This document shows positions 25,465 through 34,982 of a stretch of 64,000 nt of DNA, one piece after another. Positions within the stretch are counted from its first letter, which is position 1, and each line of letters opens with the position of its first letter. The DNA is from an uncultured Pontibacter sp. GTDB taxonomy: Bacteria > Bacteroidota > Bacteroidia > Cytophagales > Hymenobacteraceae. Made by a program: the position numbers and the translations under genes. Below the pieces are notes generated by a model. It ran no database searches and was not told the DNA's origin. It saw only the letters and a program-made list of their open reading frames with translations. The stretch spans positions 1 through 64,000 of the forward strand of contig NZ_CANLZM010000008.1 of NCBI RefSeq assembly GCF_947495565.1, given 5' to 3'.

Positions 25465-26043
25465 ATGAAAAAGACCCTATTACTTTTAGTATTTATGCTG
25501 GCAACTGTGTTTGCCGCAGACGCCCAGACGCGCTTCGGTGTTAAGGTTGGCGCTAATTATTCAGGTTTTGAGGGAGATGACGCTGATGACCTGGACCGTC
25601 TGTTTGGTGTGCACGCCGGCGTGATGGCAAGCGTACCTGTTGTAGAAAATTTCTTTTCCGTAAACCCGGAGGTGCTTTTCTCTAAGAAAGGAGCCGAAAC
25701 CAGCGATGACCGGGTAAAGTATAAAGTCAGCTACATTGATGTGCCTGTGTTAGCGCACATTAACGCAGGACCGTTGTTTTTTGAGGCTGGCCCACAGGTA
25801 TCTTTCCGCATAGGCGGCGATATTGAAGTGAATGACGTAAACGTCGATGATGACCTGGATCAGTTTAAGAGAACCAGCCTTGGTTATGCGGCAGGTATAG
25901 GTTTGGCCTCTACTCCGCTCGGCCTAAGCCTGGGCATCCGCTACAACGGAGATATTTCGAAGCTATATGATGATGACAGCATCTCTGACGCAAGAAATGG
26001 CGTATTCATGTTGTCGTTGGGTTATATGTTCCCGAGCCGCTAA
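25465..26043 (+). CDS. PorT-like outer membrane beta-barrel protein, paralogue 1
   Basis: 192 residues with signal peptide MKKTLLLLVFMLATVFAADAQ-type (cleavage about 21), then alternating strands with FGVKVGANYSGFEG, VENFFSVNPEVLFSKKG and FEAGPQVSF, ending in FMLSLGYMF. It shares order and motifs with the next two genes: a first strand, a V-x-x-FFSV-x-PE block, the block I-x-AGP-x-FFEAGPQ, and a C-terminal R-Y-N-G block. Probably a small barrel of unknown role. It has its own terminator (26081-26108). Confidence 0.85.
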   Translation: MKKTLLLLVFMLATVFAADAQTRFGVKVGANYSGFEGDDADDLDRLFGVHAGVMASVPVVENFFSVNPEVLFSKKGAETSDDRVKYKVSYIDVPVLAHINAGPLFFEAGPQVSFRIGGDIEVNDVNVDDDLDQFKRTSLGYAAGIGLASTPLGLSLGIRYNGDISKLYDDDSISDARNGVFMLSLGYMFPSR

Positions 26044-26080
26044 GATTGCCTTAGTATAAAATAGAACTATGGAAAACAGA

Positions 26081-26108
26081 AAGTCCGGTTAACAGCCGGA
26101 CTTTTTTT
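26081..26108 (+). terminator. terminator after barrel paralogue 1
   Basis: Arms AAGTCCGG and CCGGACTT around TTAACAG, followed by TTTTTTT. Confidence 0.85.
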
Positions 26109-26359
26109 AATATCTGTAAACTAAGCATTTAAACATACAGGTCTTCCATATTTACGCATCCTATATACAATAAAACTATACTTTGGCCCATTTGTTGATA
26201 TGGACGTTAAAGCTGGCAGGGCATATAAATTACAAGGCATTTTTCCGTTAAGTTATAGGCGGGTTGCTGCCTATACTGCCAGTTGATTACGGTATTTAAC
26301 TACATTTATTAAAAAATTTGCTGCCTATAGACAGGCGCATACAACTAACTGTTACTATT

Positions 26360-27028
26360 ATGAAGAAGCTAATTTTATCTTTTGTCATCGCACTCACCTC
26401 GTTTGCAGCGGCACAGGCGCAGTCTGGTCTTGGTATCAGAGGCGGCGCTAATTTCTCTAACCTCTCCGGCGACCTTAAAGAAGAATCCCGGTACGAGAAC
26501 AAAGTAGGCTTCCATGGCGGGCTTACCTACAACATACCAGTGGTAGGCGACTTTTTCTCGGTTCAGCCTGAGCTGCTGTACTCTAACAAAGGCTTTAAGT
26601 ATCAGGATTCGGAAATACCCTTGCCATTGGGCGGCACGTTGCGCAGAGAAGGCAACATGAACTATAATTACTTGGAGCTTCCGGTACTGGCTCGCATCAA
26701 GGCTGGCCCAATTTATTTTGAAGCTGGTCCGCAGGCCTCTTACCTCTTAAGCGTGAACAATAACATTAAGGAGTACATGAATGGAGAGCGTACCAGCTCC
26801 GCTACTACCGAAATGGACAAAAGTGATTTAAAAGATTTTGAGTTTGGCTATGCGGCAGGCATCGGTATTACCAGCGGTATGCTGAGCCTTGGTGTGCGTT
26901 ACAACGGCAGCGTCACAGATTTTATGGATAAGTCTTCTTCAGATTACTTTGAAGATGAAAACTTTACCGATGCGCGCCACTCTACCATTTTGTTAACGTT
27001 AGGGCTCAACTTCTCAGCCTCCAGATAA
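26360..27028 (+). CDS. PorT-like outer membrane beta-barrel protein, paralogue 2
   Basis: 222 residues from the ATG at 26360, which begins the signal peptide MKKLILSFVIALTSFAAAQAQ; an upstream frame extension is rejected. Body motifs match paralogue 1: IRGGANFSNLSG, VVGDFFSVQPELLYSNKG, IKAGPIYFEAGPQASY and GVRYNGSV. The gap 26109-26359 is AT-rich with a weak -7-like TACATTTA at 26301-26308. Function unknown. Confidence 0.85.
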   Translation: MKKLILSFVIALTSFAAAQAQSGLGIRGGANFSNLSGDLKEESRYENKVGFHGGLTYNIPVVGDFFSVQPELLYSNKGFKYQDSEIPLPLGGTLRREGNMNYNYLELPVLARIKAGPIYFEAGPQASYLLSVNNNIKEYMNGERTSSATTEMDKSDLKDFEFGYAAGIGITSGMLSLGVRYNGSVTDFMDKSSSDYFEDENFTDARHSTILLTLGLNFSASR

Positions 27029-27053
27029 AAAATTTTCTTTTCCTGTATTACCT

Positions 27054-27091
27054 AAGCCCGCCTCGCCTTTTTGGTGAGGCGGGCTTTTTTA
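27054..27091 (+). terminator. terminator after barrel paralogue 2
   Basis: Arms AAGCCCGCCTCGCC and GGTGAGGCGGGCTT (one G-U/mismatch region), then a T-run. Confidence 0.85.
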
Positions 27092-27155
27092 TGCCTCTCA
27101 ACTATTTTATACCTCCGCCAGTAAACTATTATACAAATCCATTCCTCTCTATACT

Positions 27156-27815
27156 ATGAAAAAGCTGCTCCTACTCCCACTGTTTATACTTTTGCCCATG
27201 TTGCTTGCGCAGGCGCAATATGCTCGTTTTGGAGCTAAAGTAGGCGGCAACCTTTCTACCGTGCAAGGCACCGATGGCTCCTCCAACACCACCAACAGCT
27301 TAGCTGGCTTAAACGGAGGGTTTATTCTGAGCTATGAGTTTGTATCTCGGCTGGCGGTGCAGGCAGAGCTGCAGTATGAGCAGAAAGGCTTTGTATACGA
27401 TGCCTACCCGATTAGCCCGGATGAAGTGCTGGCAGACGACCACCGGCTGCATTACCTAACTTTGCCTGTTATGCTGAAGTTGCAGAAAGGAGGCTTGTTT
27501 GTAGAGGGCGGCCCATACTTAGGATACCTAATAGGCGAATCCACTGCAGTAAAGCGCCTCGACCGAAGTACCTTAGACAACCCCAGCCCCACCCAGTTAG
27601 GTAACTACCCATTAAACATGGATGACTTTGAGCGGTGGGATTACGGCTATACTATAGGTATTGGTATAGAGCTAGACAATGGCTTCTTTTTGAGTGTGCA
27701 TAATTCCGGCGGGCTCACCTCCTTCTCCAAGGCATTAGACCAGAAAAACTTTGGCTACAAATTAAGTATAGGATACCTGCTGCGCCCGCCCTCGCTAGAT
27801 CAGATGATGCGCTAA
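27156..27815 (+). CDS. PorT-like outer membrane beta-barrel protein, paralogue 3
   Basis: 219 residues with signal peptide ending LLAQAQ (about 21), then FGAKVGGNLSTVQG, LAVQAELQYEQKG, LQKGGLFVEGGPYLGY and FFLSVHNSGGL. The order of strands and the E-G-G-P block show it is a more diverged member of the same tandem family. It ends with the convergent dipeptidase gene behind a shared hairpin. Confidence 0.82.
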   Translation: MKKLLLLPLFILLPMLLAQAQYARFGAKVGGNLSTVQGTDGSSNTTNSLAGLNGGFILSYEFVSRLAVQAELQYEQKGFVYDAYPISPDEVLADDHRLHYLTLPVMLKLQKGGLFVEGGPYLGYLIGESTAVKRLDRSTLDNPSPTQLGNYPLNMDDFERWDYGYTIGIGIELDNGFFLSVHNSGGLTSFSKALDQKNFGYKLSIGYLLRPPSLDQMMR

Positions 27816-27822
27816 AAAACAA

Positions 27823-27850
27823 ATGCCCGGCTAGTTTACCAGCCGGGCAT
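27823..27850. terminator. bidirectional terminator between barrel 3 and the dipeptidase gene
   Basis: Arms ATGCCCGGCT and AGCCGGGCAT around an 8-base loop. The T-run is short (CTTTAT), so strength is uncertain. Confidence 0.65.
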
Positions 27851-27878
27851 CTTTATACTTTATACTTTAAATTGATGC

Positions 27879-29243
27879 TTATTTCTTCAGCTCAGCAAAG
27901 TGCTTGTAAAACAGCGGTATTGTTTCGATGCCTTTCATGTAGTTAAACAAGCCGAAATTCTCATTCGGAGAGTGAATAGCGTCTGAATCTAATCCGAAGC
28001 CCATCAGCACAGAGTCCAGCCCTAGCTCAGATTTAAACATGGCCACAATCGGAATAGAGCCTCCGCTACGCACCGGAATCGGCTTCACGCCAAATGTCTC
28101 CTCATAGGCCATAGCTGCCGCTTGGTAGGCTGGCGAATTGGTTGGCGTTACCACCGGCTCGCCACCGTGGTGCGGCTTCACCACCACTTTCACACCCTTA
28201 GGCGCTATACTTTCAAAGTGCTTTTTAAATTTCTCAGTGATCTCTTCAGAAGTTTGGTGCGGCACCAGGCGCATGGAAATCTTAGCATAGGCTTTAGACG
28301 GAATAACCGTTTTAGCACCCTCTCCGGTATAGCCTCCCCAGATGCCGTTTACATCCAACGTTGGGCGGATAGAGTTGCGCTCCATTGTTACGTAGCCTTC
28401 CTCGCCGTGCACACCGCTTAAATCAAGCGCCTTTTTATACTTGTCCAGGTTAAATGGTGCACGCGCCATTTCAGCACGTTCCTCCTGGCTCAGCTCCTCC
28501 ACATTATCGTAAAAGCCCGGCACTGTGATGTGGTTATTTTCATCATGCATCGAGGCGATCATCTGGCAAAGTATATTGATCGGGTTTGCCACAGCCCCGC
28601 CATATAGGCCAGAGTGCAGGTCTCGGTTGGGGCCGGTTACCTCTACCTCCACATAACTTAGGCCACGCAATCCGGTTGTAATGGACGGTGTGTCGTTGCC
28701 CAGCATGCCAGTGTCAGATATCAGGATCACATCGCCTGTCAGTCGGTCTTTGTTCTCACGCACAAAAGCGCCCAGGTTAACGGAGCCTACTTCTTCCTCG
28801 CCCTCAATCATGAACTTCACGTTGCATGCCAGGGTGCCGGTTTTCATCATAGTCTCGAACGCCTTTACGTGCATGTACATCTGTCCTTTGTCGTCACAGG
28901 CTCCGCGGGCATAAATTTTCCCGTCTTTTATCACCGGCTCAAACGGAGGTGAGCTCCAAAGTTCATAAGGGTCGGCGGGCTGCACATCGTAATGGCCGTA
29001 CACCAGCACCGTTGGCAGGCTTGGATCTATTATTTTCTCTCCGTATACTACCGGGTTACCGGCAGTCTCTACCAGCTCCACGTTATCGGCACCGGCTTCT
29101 TGCAGCCGCTCTTTCAGGAACTCGGCATTGCGCGTCACATCGGCCTTAAATTTAAGGTCGGCGCTTACAGACGGGATACGCAGCATATCGAGCAGCTCGT
29201 TTACAAAACGGTCTTTGTTGTCGTTGATATATTGATTGATCAT
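27879..29243 (-). CDS. M20 family dipeptidase
   Basis: A 454-residue zinc dipeptidase of family M20 (peptidase T/carnosinase-like), cytoplasmic. It shows the first metal motif VYGHYDVQP (His and Asp ligands about 82-86), ARGACDDKGQ with the bridging Asp, IEGEEEVGS with the catalytic Glu pair, and C-terminal RSGGSIPIV. The dimerisation domain lies between about 185 and 340. Length is normal. Many Bacteroidetes homologues are annotated dipeptidase; exact substrate preference cannot be told. Confidence 0.92.
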   Translation of the reverse strand: MINQYINDNKDRFVNELLDMLRIPSVSADLKFKADVTRNAEFLKERLQEAGADNVELVETAGNPVVYGEKIIDPSLPTVLVYGHYDVQPADPYELWSSPPFEPVIKDGKIYARGACDDKGQMYMHVKAFETMMKTGTLACNVKFMIEGEEEVGSVNLGAFVRENKDRLTGDVILISDTGMLGNDTPSITTGLRGLSYVEVEVTGPNRDLHSGLYGGAVANPINILCQMIASMHDENNHITVPGFYDNVEELSQEERAEMARAPFNLDKYKKALDLSGVHGEEGYVTMERNSIRPTLDVNGIWGGYTGEGAKTVIPSKAYAKISMRLVPHQTSEEITEKFKKHFESIAPKGVKVVVKPHHGGEPVVTPTNSPAYQAAAMAYEETFGVKPIPVRSGGSIPIVAMFKSELGLDSVLMGFGLDSDAIHSPNENFGLFNYMKGIETIPLFYKHFAELKK

Positions 29244-29280
29244 AGCGTATGGGTTTTGCTCAGTTTTGACTTAAAGTTAC

Positions 29281-29313
29281 AAAAAAAAGCCACCCTTGCT
29301 TAGCAGGATGGCT
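29281..29313 (-). terminator. terminator after plsY
   Basis: On the minus strand AGCCATCCTGC pairs with GCAAGGGTGGCT (with a G-U and a bulge), followed by eight T. It lies between plsY and the dipeptidase start. Confidence 0.75.
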
Positions 29314-29345
29314 CTTCCAATGTTTTTTATACTTGTGTGTACTTT

Positions 29346-29993
29346 TTACCGTTTGCGGCCAAGTTTGATGTTCGCCTTGCTCTCCTCGCCCGCTATCAGG
29401 CGGTTAATGTTTTTCCGGTGGGTTAGCACCACCACCGCGAAAAGTATAAAACCGAAGATAATAAGTATAGGATTGTCAGGATGGAAGCGCGGAACCAACA
29501 GCAGCAGCATCGGGAAAGCCAGCGCTGCAATCATAGAGCCTAAAGACACATACCTAGACGTGAACAAGACAACCACAAAAATCGCGATACACATTAAGGC
29601 TACGACCGGCTCAATGGCCAGCATCATGCCCAGCAGCGTTGCTACACCTTTGCCGCCCTTAAACTTCTCGTATACCGGAAAGATATGCCCCAGCACTCCG
29701 ACAGCGCCATAAATCAGCTGGTACACAATAAGATTCTCGGGCTCAATGGCGCTAAAAATCACCAGGAAACCTGCAAGCGAGGTAGCCGTCCAGCCTTTGA
29801 AAATATCCAATAGCATCACAATGGCACCAGGCTTCTTGCCCAATACCCGAAAAGTATTTGTGGCGCCGGAGTTACCGCTGCCATGCTGCCTCACATCGAT
29901 GCCGTAATATGCTTTGCCTATCCAAACAGCCGAGCAAATAGAGCCGATCAGGTAAGCAGCCAGTGCAAATACAGCTATCAGTAAAATATCCAT
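29346..29993 (-). CDS. plsY: glycerol-3-phosphate acyltransferase
   Basis: PlsY transfers an acyl group from acyl-phosphate to glycerol 3-phosphate, the first committed step of phospholipid synthesis. 215 residues starting MDILLIAVFALAAYLIGSI; the upstream extension to 30032 is hydrophilic and less likely. Motifs: YLIGSICSAVWIGK, GSGNSGATNTFRVLGKKPG (phosphate-binding) and FKGGKGVATLLG. Five membrane segments as in the family. -7-like TATATTTG lies at 30081-30088 but its TTG is 24 bp away. Confidence 0.93.
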   Translation of the reverse strand: MDILLIAVFALAAYLIGSICSAVWIGKAYYGIDVRQHGSGNSGATNTFRVLGKKPGAIVMLLDIFKGWTATSLAGFLVIFSAIEPENLIVYQLIYGAVGVLGHIFPVYEKFKGGKGVATLLGMMLAIEPVVALMCIAIFVVVLFTSRYVSLGSMIAALAFPMLLLLVPRFHPDNPILIIFGFILFAVVVLTHRKNINRLIAGEESKANIKLGRKR

Positions 29994-30164
29994 AAGTTTG
30001 AGATTTGAACCAAGGAGTTTGTTTTCTGCCAATTACACCGGCAAGCCGCTCAGGTACAGATTTAGCAATAAAAACAAGCCCAAATATAGGCAAAACTTAA
30101 TTTCTAAGCTAGCAATTAAGCGCCTCTTTAACCCTATACGCTGTGTTTATGGTTCCTGGTTATA

Positions 30165-33100
30165 TTAGAATATTTCTGATCCATCTTCTTCCTTGTTTTT
30201 CTTTTTCTTCTTCCGGCTCTTCTTGTCATCATCTTCTGATATAAAATCGAAGTTGCCTGTTGGCTCGTTGGCTACCTGCTGCGTTACAGTTTTAAAGCCT
30301 TCTTCGCCGCCCAAATAGGTTTGCTGGAAGTAGTTTATGAATTCGTTCTTTTCGATCGGCATACCTTCGTAGAAGCCATAGCTGCTTGTGGCGCCGCGGC
30401 TGCCTTTAGACTTAGACCTTACCACCTTGTTAAACTTATCATCCGATGATGCCATGGTGAGGCCGTTCTCGAAGAAACTGAAATAGTACCAGGTATACGG
30501 GTCAGCCTGCAAGTATAAATTCACCACCGGGTCGCCGTACATGTCCTGCTTCATTTCCAGATAGCCGTTCATGCGGGAGTTGATGTCTTCTTTCATACTG
30601 CTGGCCACACCTATTCCACCTTTGCTGTACCAGGCTTTCTGCTCGTTAGACCAATGCAGGTTCACATCGGTCAGTACCAGGCTGCGCTCCAGTTTCTTTG
30701 ATACCTTCGGCAGCGGCACATACTCTATCATAGACTGATCTCTATACTTACGGGCATCTCTGTCGCCTATAAATTCGCCTAACTGGTAAAGCAGTTCATC
30801 ATCTACGTTACTGATGGCTGCAGCACCGGCAGCATTGCCCCGCAGGTTACCGGCCATGGCGCCCAGTGCCTGCGATGGCACATCCAGATCAAATACAACC
30901 AATGATTTCAGGCTGTAACGGCTACTGTCTACGTCAGCGTCGCCGCTACCAGCTGCTTCCACGCTAAAGTTCTTCTTCGGCTTTACAAGGTTCAGTTTAC
31001 CTTCAAAATGAATAGCATTAGAGGCCTCGTTGTAGCGCAGCATATTACCCTCATACGCGTTGCCATAAGCCCGATCCTCACGCCCGATCTTAAACTCGCC
31101 GCTTTCTTTGTTATAAGACAGCAGCCCATCCACTGTAAACAGGTCCAGGTCTTCTTCGCCCTGCTTTCTTGAAACGAATGTGTTGTAAATTTTACCTGAT
31201 CCGGTGGCTACGTGCAGCCCTGTATACAGCGGCGACCCGTCAGCGGCTTTCGGTTTCAGAATAGGGATGCGGACGTTGTTAGGGTTAAGCGTGTCTTTCT
31301 TGTAAGGAAACCAGTCAGCGTCTTCCGGGTTGCCCGTAAAGTTCAGTTTCACTTCTCCGTCAAAATCCATGTACTGATTTGGCGCTTGCATCACGGCTTT
31401 ACCGCGGTACATAATCTTAGGGAAGATGTAAAACGGAGCGGCTCCTTCCTCCATATTTGCTGTGGCATAAGTATAAATCGGCTTCTTTTTCTCCTGCGGA
31501 TTTCCGTATACAAAATCGCCGAAACGCAGCTGGAAAGAGTCTCCTGCGGCATTGTAGTAGTCGTGCACTGCATCGCCCCGAAACTCCTGCCGCGACAGCA
31601 CATCAATATTGCCTGCATACAGTTTATGGTGCTGCTGCACGGTATCCGCTAAAACTTTAGCATTGCGCAACGTCCGGATACTGGCCCCGGCTAACACGGC
31701 CACCTTACCGCTATCGGGCACTACATACGTATCGGCTACAGCTATATGAGGCACTCCGATGGCATGCAGCGTATTGTCCTGAAGACTAAACTCACCTCCG
31801 TCAGCCATAAACCTTAAGCCTTCCTGCTCTGGGTGCTGCGAGTAGAACCAGTTCTTGCCTCCATTCACATCTGCCTTCAGGTTAACTTTTTCCTGATTCA
31901 TATTCCAGCGGGCGCTGCTCATGGAGGTTTTGTACTGCGTTTTCGGAAACTCCATACTGGCTGCTCCTTTCTGTTCGCTCTCAAAATCTACGAAGCCGGT
32001 TGTCATATCATAAGTAAAAGCCACATCCAGGGCTTTGATTGCCGGGCGCCCCTCCACATCCGATTTCACAAGCATCTGCGCATTGTTGCCACTAAAGCTG
32101 CGCTGCTTAAACATGATATCTGCGGATGTTATACTTGCATTCTGGTTATCCAGCACGCCGCTGCCATACAAGCCGCCCGGAGCAAGCTTGGCTACACCTT
32201 TAAAAACGTAGCCTTCTTTGTACACCGTCATTGGGCTGTCTGTGGTCTGCAGGTACATGGTATCTGCCTGCGGCTGCCAGTTCATACTAAAGTTCTTTAA
32301 AGAAGCTACCGGGTAGGCTGTTCCGTTTAAGGTACTTTCAGAAATGGTAACTTCTGCTCCGGCTTCGGCCACGGCTCCGTTTTTGTAGAAAGTATACTCT
32401 GGCGCTTGTAGCGTGGCAGCTAGATAGGTTAATTTGCCCCGGCTCTGTATACCTGCTGAGCTCATCATAACGGTATCATACACCACACCTTTGCCGCCAA
32501 AAGCTTGAAGGCCTTTGGAAGATGGCTGGTAGTAGAAGCCCATGGTTTCATCTTCCATCATCTGCAGCTTTGTTTTTATGGGCGGAAAGATGCCTCCTGA
32601 ATGGAAGGTGCCATCAAAGGCAACCACACTTTTGCTCGAACTTAAGCTATCGAGCTTAAAGGGAGGCATGTCGAAATACACAGTGCTGTCGTAAGCGCCC
32701 CCAGCCACATCAGGGCGGGCAAAAGCCATTTGGGCACCGGCCACCGCGTCAAATTTAGGGTACTCTGCCATGTACTTCTCCCCGGATTTGTTGCTTGGCT
32801 TGTTGATGTAAAGTTTACCGGAGAGGTTACCGCCTGAATTACTTGTCAGTACCTGCTCCGACACTTTCCGGTTCAGAGTTTTGCGGCTCTTTGTTACCAG
32901 TGCAATGGTGTCCAGCTTGGTCAGGTTGATGGCAAACTCATCATAGTTAAAGCGGAACTCCGTGCCGCGTAAAGCAAGGCGGCTCGCGTATACTTGTCCG
33001 TCAAACTCAATGTCGCGGTTCTTCAGCACATGAATCTCCTCGCGCCGTGGCAGTATGTATACGCTTGCGGTATCATTGTTAAAGGTGATTCTATTCACTC

Positions 33101-34943
33101 CGCGCACTGTCAGCTTGTTGTTTTCCAGGTTTAGCGTGGCGTTGCGGCCAGAGGGCACCACTGATTTTATAACGATGTGGTCGTAGTCGTTTTTATCGCG
33201 AGAGGCGCCAACGTAATGCCAGGCTTTGTTCTTGAGTTCTATATAGCCGGAGGCGGGATCAAAGTCTAAATACCCCTGGTAAGACATAGCTTCGGCTGCC
33301 TCGCGCACAGCTTTTTCGTTTAAGCGGGTAGCTTTTGCCACGTCAGAAGCATAGAATGTACTTGATTTGGCCTTGGCTCCGTAGCCAACCAGCACCTGCA
33401 GCGGGTGGAAAGTAGCGATACCGACTAGCTGCTGATACCGCACGTTAGAGTAATATTCCGTCGACTCCAGCTGCACTGGAATAAGTGTTTTTGTGTTCAG
33501 GATGGAGAACTCGATTTCTGGGCTGTTGAGCTTCCAGTGCAAACGCTCGGCAGTTATTTCCAGCTCGTGGTAAGAGTCGTAGAACGGTGTGTGAGCGTAA
33601 GGCCCTTTGTCTTTTGTGAGTGTCAGCTCCTGGTTTGCGCGGGAGTAGCGTAGCTGCATGGCCGGGTGCGTCAGCGAATCCTGCCCTTGGTACACAGCTA
33701 CTGAGGCGCGGTTTGCCAGCACTAGCGAGTCCTCAAAAGTATAGTTGCGGGCCATGGTGCGGAATTTACGCTGCCCCTGCTGCGACACAATCAACTGAGA
33801 AAGACTGCCATCCAAGGGGCGGCTGCCTATACTATTCCCCGTAAGCGAGAAGCCACCGGTATATGCAATGTTGCTCCCCAGGCTGTTCAGGCGGGCATCG
33901 CTTGTAAAAGATGTAAACTTAGGGTAAGGGTAATTGCCGGTTTTGCGCTTGCTACTGATCCACTCCAAGGCGCCATCTACAGGGGCGGCAAGCACAGCAG
34001 GGTAAGTTACTTTTACATCTGGTGCCTTAAAACCGGCAAAGCTGGTGTTAAAGCTATACTTGGCAAGTTCCGCTTTGGCAGCCTCTCCTTTTACCTGCCA
34101 GTTAAACTCTCCGCCTTCGCCCACAAACATGTTTTGGGCAAGCATCAGCTGGCCGGCCGTACGCTGAATAACCGTAGAGTCCCAGGGGGTAATAAAAGTA
34201 AGCGCAACCTCCTGCAGCTTAAGCACCGGACCGGTTACCTTGGGCATGGCCGGTACAAACTGCCGCTTCAAGCTTTCTTTCTGCTTCTGCGCATTTTTCT
34301 GTTTATCTTCTTTTTTAGGCTTCGGAATAACTGCTCCCCAACCATCATCTTCCCAGGCGTCTGCCTCCCCTGAGCTTGCTTCATCATCCCAGGATACGCT
34401 GCCCCAGGCATCCGCGCCTTCTTCCTGCTCATCGGTTGCTTTGCTGGCACCCTCATACCCAAAGCTGAAGCTGCCGCCAGAGGTGCGCAGGCTATAGTAG
34501 GAGTTTTGGAACAGCTTGTTCTGGTCCATAAACAGGCTGGTAGTACGCAGAAACTGCTCCAGGCGCTTTGTATCCTCCTGCTGCACCGTTTTCGCGATTA
34601 CATCCAGCATATTGTCTAGCTGGGTTGGGCGCAGGCTCTGCTTTTTTACACCGGCCGTAAGTATGGTAAACAAATCGGAGAAGTGAGGGTTGCTGCGCAT
34701 ACGCTTGCGGTACATCTGCTGCGCAATCTCAATAACCTCTTTTTGCTGCCTCGCGGAGATTTTGCCGCCGCTCCATACTTCCTCCAGGTCGGCAGAAAGC
34801 GCTTCGGCATTCTCAACCTTACCTGCCAAGAGCATGGTTTTTACATCTCCCAAAAATTTATCAGGCTCGGTAGACAGCTTTGCCTGTTGTGCCTGCGCCG
34901 CCAAAATTGTAAAAAACAGGATGAGGGGTAAAAGTTGTTTCAT
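30165..34943 (-). CDS. very large secreted beta-rich protein of unknown function
   Basis: 1592 residues with signal peptide (about 1-18, ending AAQAQ). An N-terminal helical part (about 20-150) is followed by a low-complexity acidic/Lys stretch (about 165-235) and then about 1250 residues of alternating beta pattern with recurring units of the type x-F-x-G-x-Y-x-S-R-x-A-L, for example DFDPASGYIELKNKAWHYVG and DIEFDGQVYASRLALRG. The end is a Lys-rich acidic tail (KKSRKKKKKNKEE). No membrane anchor and no T9SS C-terminal domain were recognised. The repeated strands recall LptA/OstA-type folds, but this is a guess. It starts 39 bp after prmA, so it may share its transcript. I know similar proteins only as conserved hypotheticals of Cytophagales. 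Confidence 0.8.
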   Translation of the reverse strand: MKQLLPLILFFTILAAQAQQAKLSTEPDKFLGDVKTMLLAGKVENAEALSADLEEVWSGGKISARQQKEVIEIAQQMYRKRMRSNPHFSDLFTILTAGVKKQSLRPTQLDNMLDVIAKTVQQEDTKRLEQFLRTTSLFMDQNKLFQNSYYSLRTSGGSFSFGYEGASKATDEQEEGADAWGSVSWDDEASSGEADAWEDDGWGAVIPKPKKEDKQKNAQKQKESLKRQFVPAMPKVTGPVLKLQEVALTFITPWDSTVIQRTAGQLMLAQNMFVGEGGEFNWQVKGEAAKAELAKYSFNTSFAGFKAPDVKVTYPAVLAAPVDGALEWISSKRKTGNYPYPKFTSFTSDARLNSLGSNIAYTGGFSLTGNSIGSRPLDGSLSQLIVSQQGQRKFRTMARNYTFEDSLVLANRASVAVYQGQDSLTHPAMQLRYSRANQELTLTKDKGPYAHTPFYDSYHELEITAERLHWKLNSPEIEFSILNTKTLIPVQLESTEYYSNVRYQQLVGIATFHPLQVLVGYGAKAKSSTFYASDVAKATRLNEKAVREAAEAMSYQGYLDFDPASGYIELKNKAWHYVGASRDKNDYDHIVIKSVVPSGRNATLNLENNKLTVRGVNRITFNNDTASVYILPRREEIHVLKNRDIEFDGQVYASRLALRGTEFRFNYDEFAINLTKLDTIALVTKSRKTLNRKVSEQVLTSNSGGNLSGKLYINKPSNKSGEKYMAEYPKFDAVAGAQMAFARPDVAGGAYDSTVYFDMPPFKLDSLSSSKSVVAFDGTFHSGGIFPPIKTKLQMMEDETMGFYYQPSSKGLQAFGGKGVVYDTVMMSSAGIQSRGKLTYLAATLQAPEYTFYKNGAVAEAGAEVTISESTLNGTAYPVASLKNFSMNWQPQADTMYLQTTDSPMTVYKEGYVFKGVAKLAPGGLYGSGVLDNQNASITSADIMFKQRSFSGNNAQMLVKSDVEGRPAIKALDVAFTYDMTTGFVDFESEQKGAASMEFPKTQYKTSMSSARWNMNQEKVNLKADVNGGKNWFYSQHPEQEGLRFMADGGEFSLQDNTLHAIGVPHIAVADTYVVPDSGKVAVLAGASIRTLRNAKVLADTVQQHHKLYAGNIDVLSRQEFRGDAVHDYYNAAGDSFQLRFGDFVYGNPQEKKKPIYTYATANMEEGAAPFYIFPKIMYRGKAVMQAPNQYMDFDGEVKLNFTGNPEDADWFPYKKDTLNPNNVRIPILKPKAADGSPLYTGLHVATGSGKIYNTFVSRKQGEEDLDLFTVDGLLSYNKESGEFKIGREDRAYGNAYEGNMLRYNEASNAIHFEGKLNLVKPKKNFSVEAAGSGDADVDSSRYSLKSLVVFDLDVPSQALGAMAGNLRGNAAGAAAISNVDDELLYQLGEFIGDRDARKYRDQSMIEYVPLPKVSKKLERSLVLTDVNLHWSNEQKAWYSKGGIGVASSMKEDINSRMNGYLEMKQDMYGDPVVNLYLQADPYTWYYFSFFENGLTMASSDDKFNKVVRSKSKGSRGATSSYGFYEGMPIEKNEFINYFQQTYLGGEEGFKTVTQQVANEPTGNFDFISEDDDKKSRKKKKKNKEEDGSEIF

Positions 34944-34982
34944 AAAGTAGTGGTTGGGTGATTGGGGTGGTGAACTTTTATA

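Noticed and set aside
30165..34943. Giant protein as a T9SS cargo or adhesin
   Set aside because: No C-terminal T9SS domain or adhesin repeats were seen; the end is a Lys-rich tail.
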